64,000 nt of DNA from Sphingobacteriaceae bacterium (GCA_947480015.1 CANKBS010000007.1:1-64000); one strand, 5' to 3'; numbered from the stretch's first letter, positions 44,854 through 53,955 are shown. The notes: generated by a model from the sequence alone, not told the origin. Numbers and translations are program-made.

Positions 44854-46740
44854 TTATGATTCCTGTAATTTATGAGAGAACTTAAGGATAATGAATTCGG
44901 CAGGGCGAACTGCAGCCATTCCAATTTCCACATTCATTCTTCCTTCTAAAATATCAATCGCTGACATGGTGCTTCCTATTCCAACATTCACAAAGAATGC
45001 AGCATCAGGAGTAGCTCCGGCTAAAGCGCCAGCCTGCCATAAATTAGTCAAGAAATTTTCAATCATAGCCTTAACCCTGATCCAGGTGGTGGCATCGTTC
45101 GACTCAAAAACAGCCCAATTGGTGCTTAATTTCACCGACTTTTCAACCATGTTGAAGAAACGACGAACCGAGATATATCGCCACTCATTATCGTTACCGG
45201 CTAAAGTTCTGGCGCCCCAAACTAAGGTTCCTTTTCCTGTAAAAGCACGAATCGCATTTATTGATTTACCTGCGTTAACATCAACGTTTAGGTCTTCCTG
45301 TTGGTCATTATCAATTTTTACCCAAGGACTGGATACCGATGACAAACTAACATTTGCCGGCGCTTTCCAAACACCGCGATTGCCGTCTACTTGAGCGAAA
45401 ATACCAGCCATTGCGCCACTTGGAGGCAATAAAGCTGCTTTTTTCTGAACTTCATTTACAATGCTTTTATATAAAATATTTGTATCGTAAACAGCTTTAT
45501 CAAAATTATCTTTAATTGAACGCGTATCTGCCCTTACAGAAATCAGTATATCAACCATAGATTCAAAAATGGATTTCAAGGCAGCTTTACCTTTATTAAC
45601 CAGTTCGGCATCTTTTAAACCTGCAAAAGCTGTACCAGGGTCAACGCCCGAAAGATCAAACTCTAGGAAATCTTTTTTAGGATCAATAACTTTCAGTTCA
45701 GCGTCATTTGAGATGGCAGTTAGTGCGCGCGTTACTGTAGCTAATGCAGAACTATACGTTAATTTTTGAGCAAGTTCGTTGTCAATTAATATATTTGAAA
45801 GTCCTTTCGCCTTAAGCTCAAAAACACTTTTGATCAAAGACTTAATGGTGTTTGCATAATAAACCAATTCCTCTTTTTTTCCACGGATTTTTTCGTCAAT
45901 CTTATAGAATGTATCGTTAAGCGATTTTTTATTCGCTAACGGATCAACAACATATTCACTCACAACTTTTAAGTCGTCGATAGCTTGTTTAACATTTTTA
46001 ATTGCAGATGGATCTTCAACAAGATCTTCAATATTAATGTCTTTTCCGCTTTTGTCTTTTAAGCTAATATGCTCGAATCCGAAATTATTCGACAAAGTTG
46101 TCTGGATCCATGGATAATAGGTGGCGCCGTACTTCAGATGATTCACCCCAATTCCATTTCTGAAATCAAGAATGATATCTTCGTCTTTACGATCAATAAA
46201 CCCATTATAAATGTCTAAAACAGCCACTCTATCTTGGAGTTTATTACACTGCATTAACATGGCCTGCTGTATCGTATAGGCCTGATCTTTTTTCTTTAGT
46301 AACATTGCATCGGCACATACCAATATGGTTGGATGATCTTCCTTTTCAAGTGTAGCCAAGCCGGCCATCAACTTATCCATTGTCACGTCATCCGCATATG
46401 TTCCAACTGCAACAACATAACACTGCCCTCCGCCATTGGCGAAAAACATTCTCACGCTATCATAAAGATAAAATCGTTTTTCAAAATCAATTGTTCCAAC
46501 GCTTGAGTCAGCATTTAATGAAACACTAATCTTACCATAGTCGGCTGCGGTACCAAACATACTGTGGTAATCTAACAGCGAAGTAAGATGCGTAGGAACA
46601 TTGATGATACTCTTACCGTTTTTAACGGCCTTTTCAGAATAACCAATAAAAGCCGGAACAGCCGTGGGTACTTGACCTACCGAAGGAGGTAAGGTTGATA
46701 TTTCTTCAACATAGACACCGGGAGTTTTGTAATTTGCCAT
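44854..46740 (-). CDS. eCIS contractile sheath protein (Afp2-like)
   Basis: A 628-residue protein. The N-terminus YKTPGVYVEEISTLPPSVGQ is the tail-sheath signature, followed by VPAFIGYSEKA. The C-terminal domain (INAIRAFTGKGTLVWGARTL, YISVRRFFNMVEKS, LWQAGALAGATPDAAFFVNV) is the conserved sheath core with the final strand that links subunits. Between them is an inserted domain, about residues 260-430, rich in Lys and Asp, probably exposed on the outside. Only this one sheath gene is present, in contrast to three in Afp and PVC. A 205-base gap before it could hold its own promoter, though I see no exact box. Confidence 0.95.
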   Translation of the reverse strand: MANYKTPGVYVEEISTLPPSVGQVPTAVPAFIGYSEKAVKNGKSIINVPTHLTSLLDYHSMFGTAADYGKISVSLNADSSVGTIDFEKRFYLYDSVRMFFANGGGQCYVVAVGTYADDVTMDKLMAGLATLEKEDHPTILVCADAMLLKKKDQAYTIQQAMLMQCNKLQDRVAVLDIYNGFIDRKDEDIILDFRNGIGVNHLKYGATYYPWIQTTLSNNFGFEHISLKDKSGKDINIEDLVEDPSAIKNVKQAIDDLKVVSEYVVDPLANKKSLNDTFYKIDEKIRGKKEELVYYANTIKSLIKSVFELKAKGLSNILIDNELAQKLTYSSALATVTRALTAISNDAELKVIDPKKDFLEFDLSGVDPGTAFAGLKDAELVNKGKAALKSIFESMVDILISVRADTRSIKDNFDKAVYDTNILYKSIVNEVQKKAALLPPSGAMAGIFAQVDGNRGVWKAPANVSLSSVSSPWVKIDNDQQEDLNVDVNAGKSINAIRAFTGKGTLVWGARTLAGNDNEWRYISVRRFFNMVEKSVKLSTNWAVFESNDATTWIRVKAMIENFLTNLWQAGALAGATPDAAFFVNVGIGSTMSAIDILEGRMNVEIGMAAVRPAEFIILKFSHKLQES

Positions 46741-46945
46741 AATTTGTTATATATTATTTGTGTTAATTATAATTGTTACCAAAGTAGGACTTGGTTTAGA
46801 AACGAACGAAAAAACATAATTGATTATTCTAACAAATTATGAACTTGTTTTTGGAATTGTTAATAAGCGTCTAACAAGAATGTAAGGGAGGGGGCTAGAT
46901 ACTAATTAAAATTATTTTGAAAATACGACTTAACGACACTAATTC
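46741..46945 (-). other. Gap upstream of the sheath gene, no clear signal
   Basis: This is the largest break within the eCIS operon apart from the tube pseudogene. It encodes nothing. Only one-mismatch versions of the TAnnTTTG box are present on the minus strand (for example TACTTTGG), so a promoter for the highly expressed sheath and tube genes is plausible but not shown. Confidence 0.25.
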
Positions 46946-47845
46946 CTAAATGGTAACGAAGGTTTCCATGACAAGAGTTTTATCGACAGCGCTTAAAAAA
47001 CGAACGTTCAAAAGCTCGGGAAGTGGGAGGAATTTCTTTACGATACTTTCTTGATCATACAAAACGAGACTTGAATTAGTATGTTGAGAAAGTTTAACAG
47101 GATCCTTTGAAAGAAAAACTACTCTATCACTCTCCGTGGAGGTAACTTCTTCAAAAACCATCTTTTCATTTTCATCAATTAGACTAAGATTTTTCGCCTT
47201 ACTGTATTTTTTTAAAATTTGATATCGCCAGCGATACTGCCCTGCCGGCATGGTCATCTTTTGTACAACGTTTTCTTGATTAGAGTCAAGTTTAATACAC
47301 AAAACTGAATCAAACTCATTACATGAATTGCATTTCAAAAAAGAGTGGTGCTCTACTTTATATATGCCGGTATCTAAACCAGTAAATCTCAATGTGGATT
47401 CAACTTCTGAAGTTAAAATCAAATTATTGTCATTGTCCAGTAATACATGATTTAATTCATTACTAAAATATTCGGGAGAATTCCGCACTGTAAGGACATT
47501 AGCTTCAGTAATGGATGTTTCAGGATTGGAATCCATCCGAACTACAATCTTCTGCTTTCTTAAATCATAATTTAATCCTGAACGTAACTGAAAATTCTGA
47601 TCATTAAAATTAACACCGAACCATATCTCTGCGTTATTAAATACTATTGTTGCTTCCTTAGTTTCAAGGGAAGCCTCCTGTAATAACACATAACTGTCTT
47701 TCTTTTGTTTAAGCATCATTCTATGATTTTTTAAAAACAAAGAAGTTTCAGGGAGAGGTTTAAGAGTCGCTGTTGCGCATTTACCATCCATGAAGAATTC
47801 ATGCTGCAAATGAATATTTAATACTATTTTATAATACTTATCCAT
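46946..47845 (-). CDS. eCIS-associated protein of unknown function
   Basis: A 299-residue protein without signal peptide or membrane helix. The N-terminus (YYKIVLNIHLQHEFFMDGKC) and the beta-rich rest (FNNAEIWFGVNF, LRFTGLDTGIY) suggest a beta-sandwich protein. A CNSC motif near residue 174 and another Cys close by could bind metal. The start ATG overlaps the stop of the Pvc16-like gene by one base, so both are coupled. Proteins of this type occur in Bacteroidota eCIS loci beside the cap gene, but I can give no role. Confidence 0.65.
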   Translation of the reverse strand: MDKYYKIVLNIHLQHEFFMDGKCATATLKPLPETSLFLKNHRMMLKQKKDSYVLLQEASLETKEATIVFNNAEIWFGVNFNDQNFQLRSGLNYDLRKQKIVVRMDSNPETSITEANVLTVRNSPEYFSNELNHVLLDNDNNLILTSEVESTLRFTGLDTGIYKVEHHSFLKCNSCNEFDSVLCIKLDSNQENVVQKMTMPAGQYRWRYQILKKYSKAKNLSLIDENEKMVFEEVTSTESDRVVFLSKDPVKLSQHTNSSLVLYDQESIVKKFLPLPELLNVRFLSAVDKTLVMETFVTI

Positions 47846-48411
47846 TATTCTACTTTCGAATAACCCCTTGAGATACCAACAATATCTACCGCATCCGGCA
47901 TCAACGCTTTTTCATCAACAGTTATTACCCTCACTTTATATAAAATTGACGGGAGATATTTGGCCCCTATAGTGCTCCAAAGATTGCTTTGTTCTTGGAT
48001 GCTCATATTAAATATCTCGAAACTAAGTTTCTCCATGCCGTCTGTAAGCCCGGGACTATTTTGCTGATTGAAAACAGGTTTATTCTGAAAGAAAGCAATG
48101 ACTGCTGAAATAAACTTTGTAGCATCAATATTGAGTTTCTCATTGAAAGAAGCTGAAAAAAGAAGAAATAAATTAATTGCAATTGGTTTAACACCCCCCG
48201 GAGAAATTGATCCAGACGCCTTGTATGCTCCCATTTTCTCCTCCTGAATGAGGGCCAGAGAAAGGATAATTCTGTTTTCATCCTTCACCGCAGCGGAACC
48301 ATCCTGATTCACAAGATTAGAAATAACTACGCGTTCGTCAGAGATGCCGAATTTTAATTTGAAAAATTCGTTCAGCTCATTGGCTACAGTTTGCAGTACT
48401 GCTGAAATCAT
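47845..48411 (-). CDS. Pvc16-like (DUF4255) tube-cap/terminator protein
   Basis: Read from the ATG at 48411 the protein has 188 residues; this ATG overlaps the stop of the gene upstream by 4 bases, while the ATG at 48435 would lie deep in that gene. It opens MISAVLQTVANELNEFF and has VISNLV, ILSLALIQEE, INLFLLFSASF, AVIAFFQNKPVF and a C-terminal LYKVRVITVD, the pattern of the DUF4255/Pvc16 N-terminal family. In Afp/PVC this protein caps the far end of the particle and ends sheath growth. Confidence 0.88.
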   Translation of the reverse strand: MISAVLQTVANELNEFFKLKFGISDERVVISNLVNQDGSAAVKDENRIILSLALIQEEKMGAYKASGSISPGGVKPIAINLFLLFSASFNEKLNIDATKFISAVIAFFQNKPVFNQQNSPGLTDGMEKLSFEIFNMSIQEQSNLWSTIGAKYLPSILYKVRVITVDEKALMPDAVDIVGISRGYSKVE

Positions 48412-48779
48412 GGTTGAATAAGTTTTAACGCCCAAATGGTAAGGCGACTTATGTATACTCCCAGAACACTTATGGCTGATAGGAAATAAAAGAAATTTGA
48501 ATCTTTCTCGAAAAGAAGGCTGATTAGAACTTTTTTACCGTCAGGAATCCAAATGGAAAAGATTTCATAGAACACGCAGCCTATCAAAAAGCCAATGGCT
48601 AAAGCAGCAAAAAACCACAAAACTTCCCCCGCTATTTTTATTTTTTTTAGCAAGGTTTTGGGGTTGTTTACGCTCGTTAGAGCTTGTGTCTGAGCTCTAA
48701 ATACAGTTTGAGTTGTCTGGTTAAGCAGATCGCGTTCCGTTTTTTTTTCGAGTCTTTTAAACAACTCATCTACTACCAT
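48408..48779 (-). CDS. Small two-helix membrane protein, first gene of the eCIS operon
   Basis: A 123-residue protein with a polar N-terminal part (about 1-46, basic and helical: ELFKRLEKKTERDLL) and two transmembrane helices (about 50-72, WFFAALAIGFLIGCVFYEIF; about 96-119, FYFLSAISVLGVYISRLTIW). The short loop between them holds IPDGKK. It overlaps the cap gene by 4 bases, so it is made in step with it. I do not recognise a family. Position ahead of the cap gene makes an anchor that ties the particle's distal end to the inner membrane an attractive, unproven idea. Confidence 0.75.
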   Translation of the reverse strand: MVVDELFKRLEKKTERDLLNQTTQTVFRAQTQALTSVNNPKTLLKKIKIAGEVLWFFAALAIGFLIGCVFYEIFSIWIPDGKKVLISLLFEKDSNFFYFLSAISVLGVYISRLTIWALKLIQP

Positions 48780-48794
48780 CTAACGATTTTTTTT

Positions 48795-48802
48795 CAAAAA
48801 TA
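48795..48802 (-). promoter_or_regulatory. Candidate -7 box of the eCIS operon
   Basis: The minus strand reads TATTTTTG (TAnnTTTG). A TTG lies 22 bases further upstream (48825-48827), slightly more than the usual 19-21. Transcription would begin about 10 bases before the ATG at 48779, giving a very short leader. Confidence 0.4.
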
Positions 48803-49298
48803 TTCTTTTGCGGTAGTTTTACGCCAAGTAGTTATTAACATTTTTTATAGCCAGTCAATCTTTGACATCCAAATGTGGCAATGAATTTAAAGGGCCAAAA
48901 CATTTATACCGGCTTATTTAGTTGCCTATTTCCATGTGTGCGGTTTTTATGATGTATGCGCATTAAAAAAGCAAAGTCTGAAATTTGGTTTTAAAGGGGG
49001 CTTAGGCACTAAAATAAAAGCCAAAAATTACCGTACTTTTACATGACCCGTTTTATGGCGTATTAAACAGGGCGAGGCGTTCGCGGGATTATAAACAGGG
49101 TATTAAAACCTTGTAAAGGCTATGTTTGCCAGTGACGATTTTAATCATTGAATGACGTAATAAAAAAAGCTACAAACAGGAAGTGGATCTAATGATCGGT
49201 GAAACGTTGTAAATATTTTCTTAATTTTATTGGCGGTACAATTTGAACTAAAAATACAAGCTAATTTTTGGTTATATTAACTTGTACAAAAACCACCT
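48803..49298. other. Divergent intergenic region, little recognisable
   Basis: About 500 bases between the eCIS operon and the YdeI-like gene. Apart from the possible -33 TTG of the eCIS promoter I see no gene, repeat or clear promoter for the plus-strand gene (only 9-base variants such as TAATTTTTG at about 49252). Confidence 0.5.
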
Positions 49299-49877
49299 AT
49301 GAATCCAAGTGTTGATTTTTATTTTATCAAAACCGAAAAATGGCAGGAAGAAATTGTGAAACTCAGACAAATAGCGCTGGACTGCGGACTGCAGGAAGAA
49401 TTAAAATGGGGTGTGCCCTGTTATACCTTAGATAAGAATAACCTTGTATTGATACATGTGTTTAAAGACTATTGCGCCTATTTATTTTTTAAAGGTGCAT
49501 TAATGAAGGACGCTAATGGTATTTTAATTCAGCAAACAGCCAATGTGCAGGCCGCGCGGCAGATCAGATTTACAAATATCCGCGAGATTCTTGATCAGGA
49601 AAAAACGCTTATCCGTTATTTGAAAGAAGCCATTAAAATTGAACAAGCCGGTTTAAAAGTAGAATTAAAAAAAACCACCGAGTATAAAGTGCCTGAAGAA
49701 TTTCAAAGCAGGCTCGATAAAAATTCTGCTTTAAAAAAAGCCTTTTATGCTTTAACACCGGGCCGACAAAGAGGGTACCTTCTCTGTTTTTCGTCGGCCA
49801 AACAGTCACAAACACGCGAAGCAAGAATTGAAAAATTTATGCCGCAGATCCTTAAAGGAAAAGGCTTGGATGATTGA
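49299..49877 (+). CDS. YdeI/OmdA-family protein (DUF1801 plus OmdA C-terminus)
   Basis: A 192-residue protein. Residues about 15-110 fit DUF1801 (ELKWGVPCYTL, LVLIHVFKDYCAYLFFKG). The C-terminus has LTPGRQRGYLLCFSSAKQSQ followed by TREARIEKF, the motif of the OmdA/YdeI family. These are small cytosolic proteins, in some bacteria tied to peptide and stress resistance; the exact role is unknown. It is a single gene, read away from the eCIS operon. Confidence 0.85.
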   Translation: MNPSVDFYFIKTEKWQEEIVKLRQIALDCGLQEELKWGVPCYTLDKNNLVLIHVFKDYCAYLFFKGALMKDANGILIQQTANVQAARQIRFTNIREILDQEKTLIRYLKEAIKIEQAGLKVELKKTTEYKVPEEFQSRLDKNSALKKAFYALTPGRQRGYLLCFSSAKQSQTREARIEKFMPQILKGKGLDD

Positions 49878-49934
49878 TAGGGTTTCTAGTTTTAGAAATA
49901 CATTTATTCTAGACGTAACTTGCCTTGATGCAAG

Positions 49935-49958
49935 TCAAACGTGCCAAAGCACGTTTGA
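49935..49958. repeat. Perfect 10-bp hairpin
   Basis: TCAAACGTGC and GCACGTTTGA are exact inverted copies around the loop CAAA. There is no T run behind it, so it is not a standard terminator, although it lies 58 bases behind the YdeI-like gene. Confidence 0.8.
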
Positions 49959-50148
49959 GCGGGGTTATGGGCGGTAGCAAAAAATCAAGGCTATTTATCA
50001 GCTTTCAATTTTCTGTATGCCTAAAGTGTGATTTTATAGCATTATTAGGATTCTCCTATTTTGACAATTCCTTTTTTAGAACTTACTTTTCTTCCTTGAT
50101 GCTTCGACAGGCTCAGCACAAGTGCAAAAAGGTAACAAAAGAAATCAA

Positions 50149-50234
50149 GGCGATTTGCCAACCTGATTTTTTTGCAGGGCTGCCTAAATACAAAACCCTA
50201 TATTTAAAAAAAATCAGGTTCACACCAAATCGCC
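50149..50234. repeat. MITE-like long inverted repeat
   Basis: Two nested exact pairings: 50149-50157 with 50226-50234 (9 bp) and 50160-50173 with 50207-50220 (14 bp, AACCTGA followed by seven T). The centre holds 33 unpaired bases. The size and shape are those of a small non-autonomous element or a strong RNA hairpin. Confidence 0.8.
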
Positions 50235-50511
50235 ATCAGCCACCGCACTATCCGAGACGTGGCTAAATGCCTAATTTTTTGAGCCACGCTTACAAGCCTG
50301 CCAAGATTTCTTAGCGAAAATTTCTAAGGCCGCCATTCGAAAAGAGCTAGCTCGGTTTAGGTTCTCAAATAAACTTTCTCTTAGATTTAAAACTCAATTT
50401 TAATTGAATTATGGAATTTATATAATGGGTCATTGTAAATATTTTTTTTAATTGGATAATTACTATTTCCTTGAAATAAAGAAAGGGCTAGAGGACGCAT
50501 TACCGCGCCAT

Positions 50512-50610
50512 GGGATAGGGCATCAAGGCTGCCCCTTGATGAGCCAGCTAGAGTGTTGAACCGAAACGAAGTGGAGTCCGATAGCTATCGGACCGGCGCA
50601 GCCCTGTCCC
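50512..50610 (+). repeat. Structured intergenic element with closing stem and two hairpins
   Basis: GGGATAGGGC (50512-50521) pairs with GCCCTGTCCC (50601-50610), one G-U pair if RNA. Inside lie CATCAAGG/CCTTGATG (50521-50541) and the perfect 18-base palindrome 50576-50593 (GTCCGATAG-CTATCGGAC). It resembles structured, repeated intergenic elements of Bacteroidota; no function is known to me. Confidence 0.6.
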
Positions 50611-50683
50611 AATAAGGCTTCTGGGAGTATTGAAGAGCCTGCTTGTGAGGCGCCCAAATAATTATCCTAAAAACCGAAAAAAA

Positions 50684-51082
50684 CTACTTCAAACGTTTCC
50701 GCATATAGTCCCAGTATGATTTGGTATAATTCACAAAAATTTCTTCGCCGGCTTTAATATCGCGTGAGGCAACAATAAAACACTTATCACCAAAAATAAT
50801 GTAATCGCTGTTGTTACGCAGACTTTTTACTTTAATGATACCGGCGGCATCGTTCGCGTAACGAGCTTTGTACTGGGGCGTGTGCATAGCATCGATACAT
50901 AAATTCTGACGCAGAAAAAACAAATACTGATCTTGCTCCTTACGGGCACGCTTGCGGTATTCGTTATAGCCAATGATCTCGCCGCGGTAGGCGATAATTT
51001 TAGCATCTTTTGAAATGGCTTTTGTAGTGAACAAGCCTTTTCCGGCGCCGGGGAGTTTGGATTTTTTAACGAGTAATGCCAT
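50684..51082 (-). CDS. SET-domain protein (putative protein-lysine methyltransferase)
   Basis: A 132-residue single-domain protein: GAGKGLFTTKAISKDAKIIAY near the N-terminus, RGEIIGYNEY, YANDAAG (in place of the eukaryotic R-F-x-N-H), and DIKAGEEIFVNYTKSYWDY at the end, which holds the conserved E-x-h-x-x-x-Y of SET enzymes. The post-SET Cys cluster is absent, as in most bacterial forms. Cytosolic; target protein unknown. It stands alone. Confidence 0.9.
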   Translation of the reverse strand: MALLVKKSKLPGAGKGLFTTKAISKDAKIIAYRGEIIGYNEYRKRARKEQDQYLFFLRQNLCIDAMHTPQYKARYANDAAGIIKVKSLRNNSDYIIFGDKCFIVASRDIKAGEEIFVNYTKSYWDYMRKRLK

Positions 51083-51255
51083 TTAAAAAATTCACAATGA
51101 TAGTAAAAATGAATTGGGTTTAAGCTTTCATGTTTACAAAAATCGTTTCGTGCCTGAGAAAACAATACCTGCAAACAAGGCATGATTGTATTTACCTGCT
51201 TTGATAGTCACATTATAATTTTTATCGGTTTTATTTTTAATGATAAAAATGCGAG

Positions 51256-51263
51256 TATCTTTG
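51256..51263 (+). promoter_or_regulatory. -7 box that decides the start of the adhesin gene
   Basis: TATCTTTG fits TAnnTTTG. The first transcribed base would be near 51270, so the ATG at 51282 is used, not the in-frame ATG at 51240, which lies upstream of the box. Confidence 0.6.
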
Positions 51264-51281
51264 GATTCTAATTCAATCGTA

Positions 51282-53831
51282 ATGAAAATAAAGTTAGCCA
51301 GTCTACTCGTTTCTTTAAATTTAATTTTTAGTTTAAGTCAAGCGCAGGTAGCCTTAAATTTTAATGGCGTGAATAATTACGTTTCTACCAATGGCTCACC
51401 GGTGCTTAATAATCAATCGCGCACGGTTGATACCTGGATAAAAACTACCAGTACGGTTACCACTCAAAAAACCATCTGCGATTGGGGTGCCATGACGCCA
51501 AATGGGTCGCGTTTTACCCTTAACATGATTAACAGTAAATTAAGAATTGAAGTGGGTGGTGTAGGTATTGTTGGCACCACCAATATTAATACCGGGCTAT
51601 GGACCCATGTAAGTGCTGTGTATGAATCGAGTATTACCACAGGGCCAAATGTATTTCTTTATATCAATGGCTTATTAGAACTATCGGGTAATTTTACCGG
51701 TTATGCAACGCTTACCACTACCACTACCACAGGCTTTAGAATAGGTACACGTTTGGATGGCATTAATTTATTTGAAGGTGCCATTGATGAAGTTAAAGTT
51801 TATAACTACGCACGAACGCAAGTTCAAGTGGCGGCCGATACGCTCGAGTACTGCGGTCCACAAGCCGGACTGGTTGCTTATTACAAACTGAATGAAGGTA
51901 TTCCAAATGGCAGTAATACTGCATCAATTACTGCCTTTGATTATTCAGGCTTTGGAAATAATGGCACTTTAAATTCCTTTACCTTAAGCGGCACCAGTTC
52001 CAATTGGGTGCCGGGACGTGTCACTTCGGGGGCACCAAGCATTAGTGTAAGTCCGGGCACCAACCTCTGTTCAGGAGGGACAGTGACACTCACGGCCAAT
52101 GCAACAACTAATTTTACCTGGAGTACAGGTAATACCACTTCCTCAGTCATTGTTGTTTCACCAACGTCGAGCGGCACCTATTCGATTGTTGCTACCAATG
52201 TATTAAATTGTATGACCACAACTTCAATTAACATTACTATAAATAATGCCGTTCCAAGTTTAACAGTGCTCATTGCTCAAAACCCCATTTGTTTGGGCGC
52301 TGCAACGAGTTTCTCGGCAAGCGGTGCCGCCACTTATTCGTGGACAGGTGGTGTTATAAACGGACAAGCCTTTAGTCCAACACAAAGCGGCAATTATACA
52401 CTTACAGCAGCGAATGGTTGTGGCTCGGTGAGTTCTGTACAGAGCATTACTGTTGTACCATTAGCAATAACTGCGCTGGCAAGTCCAACATCTGTGTGTG
52501 CAGGATACACCGTAAATTTAAGTGCCACTTCTATTGCTACAGGTTATACCTGGGCACCGGGTGGACAAAGCGGAGCAAACATTGTTGTGTCACCTATATC
52601 TTCAAGCATCTACACCGTTAGTGCAAGCAATGGAACCTGCAGTGGTACACAAACTCTGCAAATTACAACAAAAACTACACCAAGCATTTCTATCTCCTCA
52701 ACCTTAATAACACTTTGTAATGGACAGAGTGCAACACTCAGTGCTTCAGGTGCCGGTACCAACGGCACTTACAGCTGGTCACCGGGCGGAGGTACCGGAG
52801 CAAACATCAGCATCAGTCCAACTACTAATACCATTTACACGGCCTATGGCACTAATTCACTGGGCTGTACGTCAAGTGCACAAATTCCGGTTGTTGTCCT
52901 TTCAAAGCCTTCTGTAAGCATTATCAGCTCTAAAACACTTGCATGTAGCGGAGAAACCATTACTCTGAATGCCACGGGTGCCAACACCTATACCTGGAGT
53001 ACCGGGGTTTTCACTGCCAGCACCTCGGTGAGTCCAATTACCGGATTAAACATTTATACCGTAACCGCTGCCTCAAGCAACAATAGCTGCACGGCTACAC
53101 AAACCTTTGCTCTGGCGGTAATCACACCAAGTGTAAATTATACCTCTTCGGTAGCTGTTTGTGCAGGGGCAAGTGCTACACTCAATGCTAGCGGCGCCAC
53201 TACTTACAGTTGGAATTCGGTTAGTGCCGGCACATTGGGTCAGGTTGTGTATACACCCAATTCAACTTCCACCTTCACCTTAGTGGCAAGTACCCAATCT
53301 CTTAATGCAACTTGTTTAAGTACGTATGTAAGCACGGTACTTGTGAATCCTATCCCGAGCATGAATGCGGTTGCCGACAAAACCATCAGCATTTGCAGAG
53401 GTGTAAGCAATACGCTTACGGCCACCGGTGCACTAACCTATACCTGGTCGGGACTAAATTCAAATGCAGCACAAGTTATTGTAACACCAAGCACTACCAC
53501 TACTTATACCGTATTCGGTAGCAGCAGCGCCGGATGTGAGGGCAATGCCCAGGTGCAAGTGAAGGTGACTATTTGTAGCGGCATTACAGAAATCGCAACA
53601 ACGAGTGTATTTGAAGTTTATCCAAATCCGGCGAAAAATGAAATCCACATTAAATCAGACATCCTCATGTTGCTAGAATTACTTGATATGAATGGACGCT
53701 TAATAAAAATGATTACTATAAATACCGGTGATTGTACGCTAGATATTAGTACTTTAAGCAGAGGTATGTATTTACTCAAAGCAAAAGATCAGACTTCAAA
53801 CTTTTATAAAAAAATAAGTATTGAAGACTAA
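51282..53831 (+). CDS. T9SS type A secreted LamG/Ig-repeat protein
   Basis: Read from 51282 the protein has 849 residues and opens with a clean signal peptide (MKIKLASLLVSLNLIFSLSQ, cut near AQA). Residues about 25-215 form a LamG-like domain (NFNGVNNYV, TVDTWIKTTS, IDEVKVYNYART). Ig/PKD-like units of about 75-80 residues follow, each with C-x-G and TYTW/TYSW motifs. The C-terminal 75 residues are a T9SS type A sorting domain (FEVYPNPAKNEIHI, LLELLDMNGRLIKM, LSRGMYLLKA). Thus it is exported over both membranes and attached to the surface. Close in design to the gene at 1-1746. Confidence 0.9.
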   Translation: MKIKLASLLVSLNLIFSLSQAQVALNFNGVNNYVSTNGSPVLNNQSRTVDTWIKTTSTVTTQKTICDWGAMTPNGSRFTLNMINSKLRIEVGGVGIVGTTNINTGLWTHVSAVYESSITTGPNVFLYINGLLELSGNFTGYATLTTTTTTGFRIGTRLDGINLFEGAIDEVKVYNYARTQVQVAADTLEYCGPQAGLVAYYKLNEGIPNGSNTASITAFDYSGFGNNGTLNSFTLSGTSSNWVPGRVTSGAPSISVSPGTNLCSGGTVTLTANATTNFTWSTGNTTSSVIVVSPTSSGTYSIVATNVLNCMTTTSINITINNAVPSLTVLIAQNPICLGAATSFSASGAATYSWTGGVINGQAFSPTQSGNYTLTAANGCGSVSSVQSITVVPLAITALASPTSVCAGYTVNLSATSIATGYTWAPGGQSGANIVVSPISSSIYTVSASNGTCSGTQTLQITTKTTPSISISSTLITLCNGQSATLSASGAGTNGTYSWSPGGGTGANISISPTTNTIYTAYGTNSLGCTSSAQIPVVVLSKPSVSIISSKTLACSGETITLNATGANTYTWSTGVFTASTSVSPITGLNIYTVTAASSNNSCTATQTFALAVITPSVNYTSSVAVCAGASATLNASGATTYSWNSVSAGTLGQVVYTPNSTSTFTLVASTQSLNATCLSTYVSTVLVNPIPSMNAVADKTISICRGVSNTLTATGALTYTWSGLNSNAAQVIVTPSTTTTYTVFGSSSAGCEGNAQVQVKVTICSGITEIATTSVFEVYPNPAKNEIHIKSDILMLLELLDMNGRLIKMITINTGDCTLDISTLSRGMYLLKAKDQTSNFYKKISIED

Positions 53832-53926
53832 TTTTTTGTGTGCTAGGTTATATTAATTGCAAACATTCTAAAACATGCTTTCCTTCATCAGTTATTATTA
53901 AAAACGAATATCTCAAAATCTTATCC

Positions 53927-53934
53927 TAAATTTG
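53927..53934 (+). promoter_or_regulatory. -7 box of the DUF1569 gene
   Basis: TAAATTTG fits TAnnTTTG. It overlaps the in-frame ATG at 53932 and therefore points to the ATG at 53956 as the real start. Confidence 0.55.
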
Positions 53935-53955
53935 CTTCTTCAAATTTTTAAGACC

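Larger units (their letters stand above)
49878..50683. other. Gene-free, repeat-rich intergenic region
   Basis: About 800 bases without a believable gene but with three separate inverted repeats (listed below) and a stretch GCTTCGACAGGCTCAGCAC (about 50101-50119) that resembles dispersed repeats of Bacteroidota genomes. The region looks like a landing place for several non-coding repetitive elements. Confidence 0.7.

Noticed and set aside
24519-48779. A prophage
   Set aside because: Tail-like genes are present but no capsid, terminase, portal, integrase or lysis genes; cap, ATPase, DUF5908 and DUF4157 genes point to an eCIS.
24519-48779. A type VI secretion system
   Set aside because: No TssJ/L/M membrane complex and no ClpV; the ATPase is of the Afp15 type.
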